Shown here: in pieces, positions 23,466 through 35,434 of the stretch | How positions within the stretch are numbered: position 1 is the first letter of the stretch | How the letters are laid out: the number at the start of each line of letters is the position of its first letter | Assembly (NCBI RefSeq): GCF_024139115.2 | Contig: NC_085139.1 | Span: 1,426,001-1,490,000 of the forward strand | From: Armigeres subalbatus | Lineage: Eukaryota > Arthropoda > Insecta > Diptera > Culicidae | Direction of reading: 5' to 3' | DNA length: 64,000 nucleotides | Notes under the pieces: model-generated | The model's input: only the letters and a program-made list of their open reading frames with translations | What the model was told of the DNA's origin: nothing | Database searches by the model: none | Position numbers and translations under genes: made by a program

Positions 23466-23935
23466 CCTTGCTCCGCCGCAAATCAAGCCATTCTAAGCCG
23501 TCTCCGTTCCTCTGAAAGGGCGCCAACCAGCCGCCAACAAGCCACCATGTAAGCCATTCCTTGCCTTTCCCCCGCCGCAAAGGCCGTTTCGGCACACTGC
23601 TGCCATCCGAGCCTGTCCTCGCTGACTCCGTCCATCAATCGTATTTAACATCGACACCATCGTTAGTCCTGGAGTCGCCTCCGGACATCTTGTTGTTTAC
23701 TTTACCGAAACCATTTCACGCTGCCATCGAGCTTCGACTGGTCATCTCTCAAACACAGCGAAGCCTACTTCTATAAAAGCCATTCGCTGCCAACGCCAGA
23801 GCGCTGCAGCCACCAGCCGGCCGCCATTCAACTGTAAAGTGAAGCCGTTCCTCGCCGTTGCCGTCCCTTGATGGGCAACCAGCCGACAGCCTTTCAGCCA
23901 TTGCAATGCCCCCTTTTTACGCAACACCATTGCCG
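23466..23935. repeat. GC-rich degenerate minirepeat region (AAGCCATTC motif)
   Basis: Variants of AAGCCATTC/AAGCCGTTC followed by CCTTGCC or CTCGCCG recur at about 23486, 23550, 23778 and 23842, with CAACCAGCC and CCACCAGCCGGCC between them. It stands out from the AT-rich surroundings. It lies just upstream of RTE-like copy D and could be part of its leader, but no evidence links them. Confidence 0.35.
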
Positions 23936-24179
23936 CCTCTATGCGTTCTAAAGCTCAACTAGTCACTTTTAAAGAATGCAGGAGGCAGGAGAATGCAGAA
24001 GACGAAATTTGGACAACATTTCCAGTTATGATGTTATCTGGGCTCCCACAAACAACTCAACAACAACATGAATGTAAAGCGAGCAGTTGCGGAAAAGCGG
24101 ATGGGATGAACGCCACCACAAACTTCTTCATTCCGGAAATCCGAAAATAGATAAAGCTCGCCAGCCTGTTTGAGGTGGC

Positions 24180-26923
24180 CAGGTTACCAGAAGACCGATC
24201 CGATCGATTATTTGATAGAGCAACAATCTCTTCGAAGTGCATGACGTGTTTGTCAACGTATGATTGGATGGCAGCCAATCAACGTAAGGATGTGCAAGCT
24301 GAGGATAAAAGGCCGTTTCTGCAACTATAGCATCATCAACGTGCACTGCCCACACGAAGGGAGATCCGACGACGAGAAAGAAGCGTTCTATGCGCAGCTG
24401 GAGCAGACATACGATGGATGCCCACCGCGGGGCCTCAAAATCGTCATCGGTGACATGAACGCTCAGGTATGAAGGGAGGAAATGTATAGACCAGTCATCG
24501 GACCGGATAGTCTGCACACCGTATCGAATGACAACGGCCACCGATGCATAAAGTTAGCAGCCTCCCGCGGAATGGTCCGAAGCACTTTCTTCCCCCGCAA
24601 GAATATCCACAAGGCCACATGGAAATCACCTAATCAAGAAACGGAAATCCAAATCGACGGTAAATTCTTCTCCGACATCACGAACGTACGCACTTACCGC
24701 AGTGCGAATATTGAATCCGACCACTACCTCGTTGCAGTATGTCTGCGCTCAAAACTCTCGACGGTGATCAACACGCGTCGGAGTCGCCTGCCGCGGCTAA
24801 ACATTGGGCGGCTACAAGACGGTAGACTACCCCAAGACTACGCGCAGCAGCTGGAAGTGGCAATCCCAACGGAAGAACAGCTAGGCGCAGCATCTCTTGA
24901 AGATGGATGGAGAGATATTCGATCCGCCATTGGAAGCACCGCAACCGCTGCACTAGGCACGGTGGCTCCGTATCAGAGAAAAGACTGGTATGACGGTGAA
25001 TGTGAGCAGTTAGTTGGGGAGAAGAATGCAGCATGGGCGAGAGTGCTGCAACACCGCAAGAGGGCGAACGAGGCACGATACAAACGGGCGCGGAACAGAC
25101 AAAACTCGATTTTCCGGAGGAAAAAGCGCCAGCAGGAAGATCGAGACCGTGAAGAGACGGAGGAACTGTACCGCGCTAATAACGCACGAAAGTTCTATGA
25201 GAAGTTGAATCGTTCACGTAAGGGTCACGTGCAACAGCCCGATATGTGTAAGGACATAAACGGGAACCTTCTTACAAACGAACGTGAGGTGATCCAAAGG
25301 TGGCGGCAGCACTACGAAGAGCACCTGAATGGCGATGTGGCAACGGTGGCGGTATGGTAATGAACCTAGGAGCACGCGCGCAGGACATGCGACTTCCGGC
25401 TCCGAATCTCCAGGAAATCCAAGAGGAGTTCGGCCGGCTAAAAACAACAAAGCCCCTGGAGTTGACCAACTACCAGGAGAGCTGTTTAAACACGGTGGTG
25501 AGGCACTGGCTAGAGCGCTGCACTGGGTGATTACCAAGGTTTGGGAGGATGAGGTTTTGCCGCAGGAGTGGATGGAAGGTGTCATGTGTCCCATCAACAA
25601 AAGGGCGATAAGCTGGATTGTAGCAACTACCGCGCAATCACATTGCTGAACGCCGCCTACAAGGTACTCTCCCAAATTTTATGCCGCCGACTAACACCAA
25701 TTGCAAGAGAGCTCGTGGGGCAGTACCAGGCGGGATTTATGGGTGAACGCTCTACCACAGACCAGGTGTTCGCCATACGTCAGGTATTGCAGAAATTCCG
25801 CGAATACAACGTGTCCACACATCATCTATTTATCGACTTCAAAGCCGCATATGATACAATCGATCGGGGCTAGCTATGGCAGCTAATGCACGAAAACGGA
25901 TTTCCGGGTAAACTGATACGGTTGATCAAGGCGACGATGGATCGGGTGATGTGCGTAGTTCGAGTTTCAGGGGCATTCTCGAGTCCCTTCGAAACGCGTA
26001 GAGGGTTACGGTAAGGTGATGGTATTTCGTGTCTACTATTCAACATCGCTTTGGAGGGAGTAATACGAAGGGCAGGGATTGACAATTGTGGTACGATTTT
26101 CAAGAAGTCCGTCCAGTTATTTGGTTTCGCCGACGACATTGATATCATGGCACGTAACTTTGAGAGGACGGAGGAGCCTACATCAGACTGAAAAGTGAAG
26201 CTAAACGGATTGGACTAGTCATCAGCACGTCGAAGCCGAAGTACATGATAGGAAGATGCTGAAGAGAGGTCAATGTAAGCCACCCACCACGAATTTCTAT
26301 CGGTGGTGACGAAATCGAGGTGGTTGAAGAATTCGTGTACTTGGGCTCACTGGTGACCGCCGATAACGATACCAGCAGAGAAATTCGGAGGCGCATAGTG
26401 GCTGGAAATCGTACGTACTTTGGACTCCGTAAGACGCTCCGATCGAGTAGAGTTTGCCGCCGTACCAAACTGACCATCTACAAAACGCTTATAAGACCGG
26501 TAGTTCTCTACGGACACGAGACCTGGACGATGCTCGTGGAGGACCAACGCGCACTGGGAGTTTTCGAAAGGAAAGTGTTGCGTACCATCTATGGTGGGGT
26601 GCAGATGGCGGACGGTATGTGGAGGAGGCGAATGAACCACGAGTTGCATCAGCTGTCCATCGTTCACACCATCCATCGAAAATCGGAAGACTGCGGTGGG
26701 CCGGACAGTAATCCGGTGGAAATGGTTCTCGACAACGATCCGACGGGAACAAGAAGGCGAGGTGCACAGCGGGCAAGGTGGATCGATCAGGTGGAGGACG
26801 ATTTGCGGACCCTCCGCAGACTGCGTGGTTGGCGAAGTGCAGCCATGGACCGAGCTGAATGGAGAAGACTTTTATGTGCAGCACAGGCCACTCCGGCCTT
26901 AGTCTGATAATAATAATAATAAA
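24180..26923 (+). mobile_element. RTE-like non-LTR retrotransposon, copy D (5'-truncated)
   Basis: The copy has a partial APE-type endonuclease, RT and a conserved C-terminal block, then a short TAA repeat tail (26907-26923). There is no RNase H. A simple tandem-repeat tail instead of poly(A) is typical of RTE-type elements, but I place it in that group by resemblance only. It is paralogous to copies E and F. The 5' limit is approximate. Confidence 0.82.
24260..26907 (+). pseudogene. Endonuclease-RT ORF of RTE-like copy D, broken
   Basis: The endonuclease part reads CNYSIINVHCPHEGRSDDEK, IVIGDMNAQV, a premature TGA at 24470-24472 where related copies have Gly, then REEMYRP in the same frame. 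EIQIDGKFFSDI lacks about five residues after QID. ESDHYLVAV keeps the Asp-His pair. A coiled, Arg-rich linker follows. A frame change near 25350 leads to NNKAPGVDQLPGELFK, YRAITLLNAAYKVLSQIL, AGFMGERSTTDQVF and THHLFIDFKAAYDTID with the catalytic Asp. A stop follows at 25870. FADDIDIM (about 26130) keeps the Asp pair. EEFVYLGSLVTADND to the C-terminus is open (26320-26907). It would nick target DNA and reverse-transcribe the element. Confidence 0.85.
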
Positions 26924-27027
26924 ATACAATTCCGTTCCCAATTATCCTGTAATGCCCATTCCTTCATAAACCACGTAACTGAATGGCTCAACAAATCTTA
27001 CTTATCCATTACACAGATCAAATAACA

Positions 27028-27155
27028 ATTATGCCAAATGGCCTTGTGCCAAACGACCATTATGCCAAATGGCCATTATGCCAAACGACTTTACGCCAAA
27101 GGACATTATGCCAAACGGCGTTATGCCAAATGTCTTTATGCCAAATGCCATAACA
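27028..27155 (+). repeat. Degenerate array, consensus near ATGCCAAAYGNCNTT
   Basis: About eight head-to-tail variants of TATGCCAAATGGCCAT / ATGCCAAACGACTTT with a period of about 16. Related arrays with different spacers are at 28145-28370, 39655-39765 and 47690-48090. Confidence 0.85.
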
Positions 27156-27179
27156 ATCCCCCTACTACCTGCAACATTC

Positions 27180-28135
27180 TACTTTTGACAAGTTTCCTTC
27201 TCATTTCTCACTTTTAAATTGTTCACTTTTTCCGACCAGTAGATAGTAACAGACTTCTATCAAAACTTGTTATTCTGTTATAGGATTTTATTATAGAAGA
27301 GGTTGTAAACATGTACCATAAGTAGTTGAAGTAACAAAAAGTGTAACAAAATTTCACAATTTAACAAAAACGTTATATAGTTTTCGTTTTACGTTATGTT
27401 TTAAATTGAACAGAAATGACGCGAATGAAAAGTGATGAAAATAACTTAAATTTTTACAAATTAGGTTATTGGAAAGAACAAGTTTATCATTTGTTGTGTC
27501 ACAAGTATTGCCATTCGCAACATCACATTGTGTTACAATCATATTATAGCGACCAAGAAATATTCTTTACTTCATCCGGGATAACAAAATTATTGTAGAT
27601 ATTGTTATTTGTAACACATATTCATATGATTGTGATATAAATTGTTCTGGTTGCTTCTCTATTCTCAATATTTTCTTCTTATTTCTTACTTCTCATTCCT
27701 AGCTTCACATTTTCCTTTTTGAAGTGATTAGAGACGTCTCACGAATCACTTCTTACGTCTTGCTTGTTACTTCTCATTACGCACTTATCATTGTCACATC
27801 GTACTTCTTATTTCACACAGCCATAGAGTCACAGAAGCTCTACTTGGAAAGTGAGAAATGAGTACTAAGAAATTATTTCGCACGTCACGCTTTGGACACT
27901 AAGAAGCTAGTTAGAAGGAGGAGAAGTGAGAAATAAAAAGTAAAAATAAAGTGTGAGAAGAAAAGCATCAAACTTTTTGCTTCTTCTTGCTTCTAATTTC
28001 TCACAACCCAGTGTGAGAAATAAGATAAGAGATATGAGAAATGAGGAGCGATACGTCTCATTTGTGAGAGAGACGTCAAACTTCTCAATTCATTTTTCAC
28101 TTGTGCTTCTCACTTCTTATTCTGATGAATAATAA
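27180..28135. repeat. Pyrimidine/purine-rich inverted minisatellite-like blocks
   Basis: A short CT-rich block at 27188-27215 is followed by a stretch with TGTTAC/GTAACA motifs. Long blocks then alternate in strand: CT-rich about 27640-27835 (CTTCTCATT, CTTCTTATTTC), GA-rich 27845-27975 (GTGAGAAATGAG, GAAGTGAGAAAT), CT 27980-28008, GA 28010-28065, CT 28080-28130. Adjacent blocks are imperfect reverse complements and could fold back. Confidence 0.6.
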
Positions 28136-28144
28136 GTTGAGCCT

Positions 28145-28370
28145 GTTTGGTCAAATGTATTTGTTGATATGTTGTTTATCCTTCAAACGACATTTTCGGC
28201 CGTATGTCACATTCAGCCCAACGACGTTCTAGATGACCTTCGACCAGATTAGTTTTTCCTCAATGATTCATTCGGCCAAATAACATATTCAATCAAACAG
28301 CTTTAATCGTAGTGGCCTTCGGCCGAATGATTTTCGCCCAAACGGTTTTTCCCCACATGCCATAGTGTTG
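28145..28370 (+). repeat. Degenerate array, consensus near TTCGGCCAAATGAC
   Basis: Repeated variants such as CAAACGACATTTTCGGCC, ATTCGGCCAAATAACAT and TTCGCCCAAACGGTTTT, same orientation as the array at 27028. Confidence 0.75.
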
Positions 28371-28778
28371 TTCGCATAAATTGTGAAACTTGATGGACGA
28401 AAACGGTTATCTCGAAAAGTTCAAAAAACTAATTGAAGCATCTTTGATCCTTGAACGATGATGTCAATCCAGCGCCTTAGCATCACGACTGGGACTAATA
28501 CAAGCTGATGTCTTGCCTTGCTGGTTGTTTTGTAATGCGTTACAAGATGTCAAGCGAAGAGAAGAGTTTTGCAAGATTTAGTTAGTATGTTAACTTCGAC
28601 AACAGAATAGTTGAAACAAAAAAAAAATGCTTTGTGCCCGTGAATGTTAAGCTGATAATGTTTGTAAAATTAGGAGCACCGTTGTTCCCCGAGCGTCTTG
28701 GTCAATTGACGTAGTATAATGTTTGCACTATTTTTTTTAAATTTTCCTTTTCAAAGTACTGTCTTTTTCTAAGTCTCG

Positions 28779-29078
28779 ATCAGGATCACTGGCGGAGCCA
28801 GCTACTGTCGAGTCAAGTACGAGACACTGATGACGACCTAACTGTTGAGGTCGAAATACGTATCTGTCAATGTACAATTAAGTGGAGGAATTGAATGGAA
28901 TTGTACAAACTCGTCTTATGACAAGTGAAGACATTCCACTAAAAAGCTCAAAATAATTTTCGTAACAGCTATTGTCATTTGGTGGGGCACCGCTTGATGC
29001 AAGAATAATAGCCGTTGAGAACAATGGTGTGATTGCATCGTGTGGTGCTCCACCTCTGCCTCCGCCAGTGATCAGGAT
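28779..29078. mobile_element. 284-bp hAT-like MITE (28787-29070) with 8-bp target duplication
   Basis: ATCAGGAT is present on both sides (28779-28786 and 29071-29078). The TIRs are CACTGGCGGAGCCAG and, inverted at the right end, CACTGGCGGAGGCAG (14 of 15). An 8-bp duplication and this kind of terminal sequence point to the hAT superfamily. It contains no transposase. A copy of the GTCGAGTCAAG unit occupies 28808-28930 inside it. Confidence 0.88.
28808..28930 (+). repeat. Dispersed repeat unit (GTCGAGTCAAGTACG type)
   Basis: Contains GTCGAGTCAAGTACGAGACA, GAGGTCGAAATACGTATCTG and AACTCGTCTTATGACA in order, shared with 35308-35434 and, as a hairpin, with 14890-15055. Confidence 0.8.
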
Positions 29079-32000
29079 ACAAGACATCAATGCGGCTCTT
29101 CGGAAACATCAGTCTGAATTACCAAAACCTAGAGTTGTAGATGTTGCTCAAAAGTTTTGCAATATACTTATAATTGTGTGAGGAAACAATTTCAGCTCGT
29201 AACAATTCAATCCAAGTGCTGCAACCATTACGCATTGCCCAATGTTATGCATGGAATACGGAACACTATCTATGGTCAATCAATTTACGCAATAGTAACT
29301 AGCGATCCAATTCTGGTTGCCATAATTCAAACTTTATGCTCGTTAATTCTTCCGTTTTGCGAATGATCGCATCATGTTTTGCCATAATGATCCTACCCCA
29401 TGAATGCATCAAGTCGTAGCAAACACAGTTTCCGCCAACGGAAAAATCGTGTTTCATTTACTACGATTATCTGATTTATCACCAACGAGCACGAAAATTT
29501 TGTTCAACATCGGTGTTTATTTTTCATCTCACTAACTCACTCACAAAGTGGTTCCTTAGCAAGAACTGCAGCTGAAGGGGAGTGCATAGCGTGCGGGCGG
29601 GGATGACAGAATTTATTTCAGTTTGAATTTCAGATCATGTCGTCTGGTCTGGGGAGGTCTCACGCCGCGATTTACATTGGGGCTGGGATCGAACGGAGGA
29701 GACACGACCGCGCACACGTCCCAGCAACGCTGAGCCTGAGCCAACAAATTAAGCAATCGAGCATGCTCCTCGCGAAAATCGCCAAACGAGTACAGTGCGC
29801 ACAGTCGTGCTGGGATTGCATGTTCGATTCCCGTATTGCTGTCAGCCGTTTCGAATTAGAATCTCGTTATCGAGGAAGACATATATTACAGAGTGTCTTC
29901 GAGGGGTGTGGAAAAGCAGAGGGAACGGACACCCTGTGGACAGGCAGCCACAGTGGAAACGCTGATTGGGGGACTGTTCAGCTCGCTTCGTGACCGGGGT
30001 CAATATATTCTCGATCCCACACTCGTTCGATGGGTCAAACAAAAAAAAAAGCAGAAAACCAGAAAAGAGTCTAGTATGTGCGATGGCTGCAAATGTCTAA
30101 ATTACGTATTTCGATTTGGAACAGGGTACATGTCCCCTTGCGCTTCCAGCACCTGAGCCTCACCGGATGACCATTAATTCTTGTCTTATAACTATTTTTC
30201 CATCGCCGACTGCTGACTGCGCGTTGGGTCGCAAGACAGTCCATGGCGGGAAAGGAATTGATATGGAAGCAGCAGAAGGAATCGACCCAACCGACTGGCA
30301 TCTGCATAAGTATCGCGCGGTGAGAATGAATTATTTTCAAATTTTACTTAAGTTATGGCCGTTTGATTAATATTTATTAGATGATTCAGGACATTATTTT
30401 CGAGCTTGTTCGGTTGGCCCTGTAAGCGAATGCGACACGACAGCGAGAAGACAAACAATATATGGGACCAGAAATGTGTTAAGATCGTACCAACATTAAG
30501 AGGATTGGATTGGTTTGTGTTTGGGCAAAATAAAGTGATGACTTATGATGGCCAAGCATACAAGCTTACGTTTTTGCTCATTCAGATGGTTTGGCAATAT
30601 TCTACAATTCTTCAAGAAGGGAACTGCAGTGTTTGCATTTCGTAAAATTGTTGGTATTTCTTCAACATTCGTTTAGTTTTGTAGACTTTGAAAATTTAAC
30701 ACTCGTTGAAACAATTTAATTCTATTTATTTTGCTCTTTCTAGGAGTTATATTCTACTCACGGTTGGGTTGACTTGTATTAATTAATTTGGATTTGAGAT
30801 AAAGTATTTCTTCGATACTCCAATCATTAAAACTGAAAAACCATAATCAGTCTGGAAAGATGTTTCCTTGTTTATTTGTATTTGAAATTTTTTAAGGCGT
30901 TTTAGTTGGTAAATGCATGTTCAGTGGAATATCCCAACAAGAGATTTTGAACAATTCAATCCAAGTTTTTCACCTTTGCTTGTTTTTAAAGATAATAATA
31001 GTGTTCAGGAGATTAATTGCGTAAATTTTTCAAAGCTAGAATAGATGATTGCATCCAATAATGATTTAATATTTTTGAATCGAGTTAGCATCTAAGAGAA
31101 TCGATGAGTATTCTCAAGAAAAAGTGTGATACAAATCTTTAGTTTCATGGAATACTAAATTTATACCCTAAAATCACTGATTTTCCACCATAATGATGGT
31201 TCATTTCGACGGTTCGTCCGCTTGTATAAACTGATTGAAAATTCTTTTTATGGAAATTGAACCGAGTAGTTCTGCGTGTTTAAGTATAATGTGTCTAAAT
31301 CGATTCACAGGCCCATTCATTTTCGTTCGCGAGATTTCCCATCGGTAATGAATAATAATTATTTTAATAACAATGTCGACGCTACGCCAAAATGCGCCCT
31401 GACCCCCTAATTACCACCAATGGCAATTAGTTCCCAACACTGTTTTTCGAGTGTCGTAAAATTTAATGATTTTTCTTTTCATTACAGCTCCAACCGCAGA
31501 AAAGTGTGCCTGAAAGCGATTTTGAGCTCACATGTTCCTCTTCGCCCTGGGAGGAGCCGAGAAGACCACCGAACAAGACAATTAGGCGCACGCTGCTACC
31601 GTTTTCTTCACATTTTGCGCGCCCGTGACGATGCTGGCCTCAATCATCATCACCATCGGTGCCGACGCCATCGTGAGTGCGCCCCATTCTAAGACAACGC
31701 GGGGGCAATTCGAGGCGGAGATCCTTGGGAAATTACTTAACGCACTTGGCGCTTCAGAGCAGTTGCCAATGAGCCATTCCCGGGAGCCATCTTTTTCCTC
31801 GGTCTGATGAACCGCCAGAACATGCTTCGTCGCGTGATTGTGCACTTTTTCGGGTAGGGATAGTTTCCGTTCTGAGGCTGAAACGAAGGCGTTCCCATTA
31901 CATAATTATCTGCGTAAATAATAATAATCGTTAGAAATTGATGAAATACAAGGAACATGCGAAGAGCCAAAATGCCACTTTGAATGCAAATTCCTCGATT

Positions 32001-33396
32001 TCTGATCACCTAACAAGTGTAATCTTTTTAAATTTCAGCTATTGGATGCGCGTTTTGACAGCTGCGTGTCAGTGAACCGCTCATTGTCGTGCGGAAAAGT
32101 TATAATTAAATTAAGTTTAAGCACCATTTTCCAAATGAAACATGTCAAATCAGAACACTTCTTGTTAGCCTGAGGTAAACAACCCACTCATTTCTACTTC
32201 GAATTTACCCTTCGCATCTTGCTGTGTTTATCCAGACCAAGTCACGTCGTCGCCACCGCTCGTTCGTTTTATTCCGTTTCTGACATTTTCCGATATACAA
32301 ACATATAAATTACGTGGCACTGTTCTTTTCGAACACGGTTCGGTTAATAAATTAGCTGATAAAAGAAAATTATGGCCCAAATAAATTGACTGTACTCAAG
32401 AGGCGAAAAGAGTGAGTTAAGATGCACCGAACGCAACAACAATCAGAAAGAAGCCGCCTGAAATATCACCAGAAAAGACCGGAGGGTTCATTAGTCAAAA
32501 AGCTGGAATGGTTGATGCAAACCATGCTGGCGGCTGGATTCCTTTATATGGGATTTTTTATAGTTTCATTTAGAGAAATACAATTATAAATACCTTTTGA
32601 TGACACGGTGTTGTATATTTCAGTACTCTGCAAATACACTACCACTTAATCCTGTGAAACTGCATAACAATAATCCACTGGTAATCCACAATCCTGTAAT
32701 TGAAAAGAAATATAGAATGTATATTACAATGAGAAACATTCAATTTTGATTCAATGCACTGCAGAAATGTTAAATTGGAATTGGATCTTTTAAAAACGAG
32801 GTTAAAACGAATACAAATTAAAGTCAATAGTTCGAGCTGTTCCAATAGACACTGCAGTAGAGGGAATGTGCCTTATAAGACTTTTTTCAGCCCTTCAAAC
32901 CTCGAACACTGAAGTCACGCGTGATCTTTTCAATGTAGACCATACTACGAGGGCTATGTTTGACAGTGTATTGCAGGCGATTCTCATGTTGGAGAAATTA
33001 AGGTGGCCTGGAAAGGGTACAAATGTTGAGAAGAATCAGCATAGGGCTGAAATCCTCTGTAATAAAGAAATATATTTTAGGGTACAAATGTTCCAACTTC
33101 GTTTATATTTACTAGTTGCGTAATACCTTACTTATAAGGACTTCTTGGTTTTTATGACGTACGCGCCTACCCCGATTAAAAACTCTGAAACCTCTGACTG
33201 ATTCGAGCTCTGCGTAAAGTTGAGATGCCGAAACACCAAACGCAATGAAATCAGATATTTTAACAAAAACATGGCAAGTGCTGGGCGAAGCATACCATTG
33301 GTACTTCACGTACCTGAAGGAATAAAATAGACATAGCCATAGATAGCCATCTCGCGGTCCTTAGCCTCTTACCCAGAAACTCCTATCTCTACCTCC
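29079..33396. other. Unrecognised, possibly unique host DNA
   Basis: No transposon ends or tandem arrays stand out. One possible exon-like segment is listed separately at 31487-31670. No other frame resembles a known protein. Confidence 0.35.
31487..31670 (+). other. Candidate exon-like segment (weak)
   Basis: A polypyrimidine tract ends in TTTTCTTTTCATTACAG at 31486 (acceptor-like), and CATCGTGAGT at about 31668-31677 resembles a donor. One frame stays open throughout and another contains FTFCAPVTMLASIIITIGAD with a TAG upstream. No protein family is recognised and no flanking exons were found. Chance is a realistic explanation. Confidence 0.15.
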
Positions 33397-33415
33397 CCGA
33401 GGTACCCGGCAGAAC

Positions 33416-34976
33416 GTGGAACGTTATAGACGGAAGCGGAGACAGCAGACCCGCCTTTTTCAGGAGAAGAAACGCCGCCTGGAAGAAGCGGAGTCCGAAG
33501 AGATGGAACAGCTGTGTCGTTCTCAAGAAACACGCAAATTCTATCAGAAGCTTAACGCATCCCGCAAAGGCTTCGTGGCGCGAGCCGAAATGTGCCGGGA
33601 TAAGGATGGGAGCAGCGAGACGGACGAACGTGTGGTGATCGAAAGGTGGAAGCAGCACTACGAGGAACATTTGAATGGCACTGAGAGTACAGGCAGTGAA
33701 AGTCAAGGCAGCGGAGGAGATGACTACATCAGTTCAGCGGACGATGGAAGCCAATCAGCCCCCACCTTGAGGGAAGTTAAGGATGCCATCCAACAGCTAA
33801 AGACCAATAAAGCAGTTGGTAAGGATGGTATCGGAGCTCAGCTCATCAAGATGGTCCCGGAAAAGCTAGCCACTTGCCTGCATAAATTGATAGCCAGAAT
33901 CTGGGAAACTGAACAGCTACCAGAGGAGTGGAAGGAAGGGGTTATATGCCCCATCTACAAGAAAGGCGACAAGTGTGAGAACTTTCGAGCGATCACCATC
34001 CTTAATGCCGCCTACAAAGTGATATCCCAGATCATCTTCCGTCGTCTGTCACCATTAGTGAATGAGTTCGTGGGAAGTTATCAAGCCGGCTTCGTAGACG
34101 GCCGCTCGACAACGGACCAGATCTTTACTGTACGGCAAATCCCTCAAAAATGCCGTGAATACCAAGTCCCAACGCACCATCTGTTCATTGATTTCAAGGT
34201 GGCGTACGACGGTATTGACCGTGTAGAGCTATAGAAAATTATGGACGAGAACAGCTTCCCTGGGAAGCTTACCAGACTGATCAAAGCAACGGTGGATGGT
34301 GTGCAAAACTGTGTGAAGATTTCGGGCGAACACATCAGTTCGTTCGAATCGCGCCGGGGCTTTCGTGCCTTTTGTTCAACATTGCGCTAGAAGAGGGTGT
34401 CATGCGGAGAGTCGGGTGTGACATCCGGGGTACGATTTTCAACAGATCCAGTCAATTTATTTGTTTCGCGGATGACATGGACATTGTCGGCCGAACATTT
34501 GCAAAGGTGGCAGAACTGTACACCCGCCTGAAACGTGAAGCAACAAAAGTTGGACTGGTGGTGAATGCGTCAAAGACGGAACCGAGCGCGACAGAGCCCG
34601 CCTGGGAAGCAGTGTTACGATAGACGGGGATACCTTCGAGGTGGTCGAGGAATTCGTCTACCTCGGATCCTTGCTAACGGCTGACAACAACGTTAGTCGT
34701 GAAATACGAAGGCGCATCATCTGTGGAAGTCGGGCCTACGGGCTCCAGAAGAAACTGCGGTCGAAAAAGATTCGCCACCGCACCAAATGTGTCATGTACA
34801 AGACGCTAATAAGACCGGTTGTCCTCTACGGACATGAAACATGGACAATGCAATGGAGGACTTGCAAGCACTCGGAGTATTCGAGAGATGGCGGTGTGCA
34901 AGAAGACGGTGTGTGGCGGCGAAGAATGAACTCTCGCCCAACTCTACGACGAACCCAGTATCCAGAAGGTAGCTAA
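33416..34976 (+). pseudogene. RT ORF of RTE-like copy E
   Basis: The first 272 codons (33416-34234) are open: a charged Arg/Glu-rich linker (RYRRKRRQQTRLFQEKKRR), RWKQHYEEHLNG, LKTNKAVGKDGIGAQLIKM, the [19 protein letters not shown] block, AGFVDGRSTTDQIF and THHLFIDFKVAYDGID with the catalytic Asp. A Trp codon changed to TAG stops it at 34232. About 20 bases covering the GLRQGD motif are missing near 34357. FADDMDIVG follows near 34470, and EEFVYLGSLLTADNN plus ALIRPVVLYGHETWT-type C-terminal sequence is split by frameshifts and a small deletion near 34890. The endonuclease domain is absent through 5' truncation. Confidence 0.85.
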
Positions 34977-35169
34977 AGCCGGAAGGGTACGATGGGCAGG
35001 GCATGTTGCAAGAATGCGGGACAGCAACCCTGCAAAGATGGTGTTCGCTTCCAATCCGCCAGGGACGAAACGATGTGGAGCGCAGCGAGCGAGATGGGCA
35101 GACCAGGTGCAAAACGACTTGGCGAGCGTGGGGCGTATTCGAGGATGGAGAGATGCGGCCTCGAACTGT

Positions 35170-35177
35170 GTATTGTG
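35170..35177. repeat. Left 8-bp target duplication (GTATTGTG) of the large hAT-like element
   Basis: Identical to 39581-39588. The empty site is seen in copy F, where GTATTGTG occurs once and runs directly into GGCGTCAAATTGTTG. Confidence 0.93.
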
Positions 35178-35307
35178 TAGACCTGTGCGCCGCCGCCGCC
35201 GGTGGTTTTACTCGCGCCGCCGCCGCCGACGATTTTGGGTCGGCGCGCCGCCGATCTTAATTTTGCCACGCCGATGACTAATTGCAATAAAAAAATGAAT
35301 TAACTTA

Positions 35308-35434
35308 AGTCGAGTCGAGCCAAGCACGAGACTCTGAAAACGGCCTAATAATTGAAGTCGAAATACGTATCTGTGAAGAAATACAGCGTGGTGGAGTTAA
35401 TTGGAATAGTACTAAACTAGTCTTATGACAGTTC
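35308..35434 (+). repeat. Dispersed repeat unit (GTCGAGTCGAGCC type)
   Basis: Same block order as 28808-28930: GTCGAGTCGAGCCAAGCACG, GAAGTCGAAATACGTATCTG, ACTAGTCTTATGACA. It lies 130 bases inside the hAT-like element. Confidence 0.8.

Larger units (their letters stand above)
33397..35177 (+). mobile_element. RTE-like retrotransposon copy E, left part (5'-truncated)
   Basis: The copy begins abruptly at GGTACCCGGCAGAACGTGG, a sequence that is internal in copy F (from 54470). From there it is nearly identical to F apart from indels. It is cut at 35177 by the hAT-like element, and its last bases resume at 39581-39650. Confidence 0.88.

Noticed and set aside
23466..23935. GC-rich segment as a CpG island or promoter
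   Set aside because: It is made of recurring AAGCCATTC-like minirepeats; no promoter motif or downstream host gene is seen.
29640..29870. Possible tRNA-like boxes near GGGCTGGGATCGAAC (29680) and GTTCGATTCCCG (29823)
   Set aside because: Only single B-box-like strings; no A-box at the right distance, cloverleaf or conserved body.
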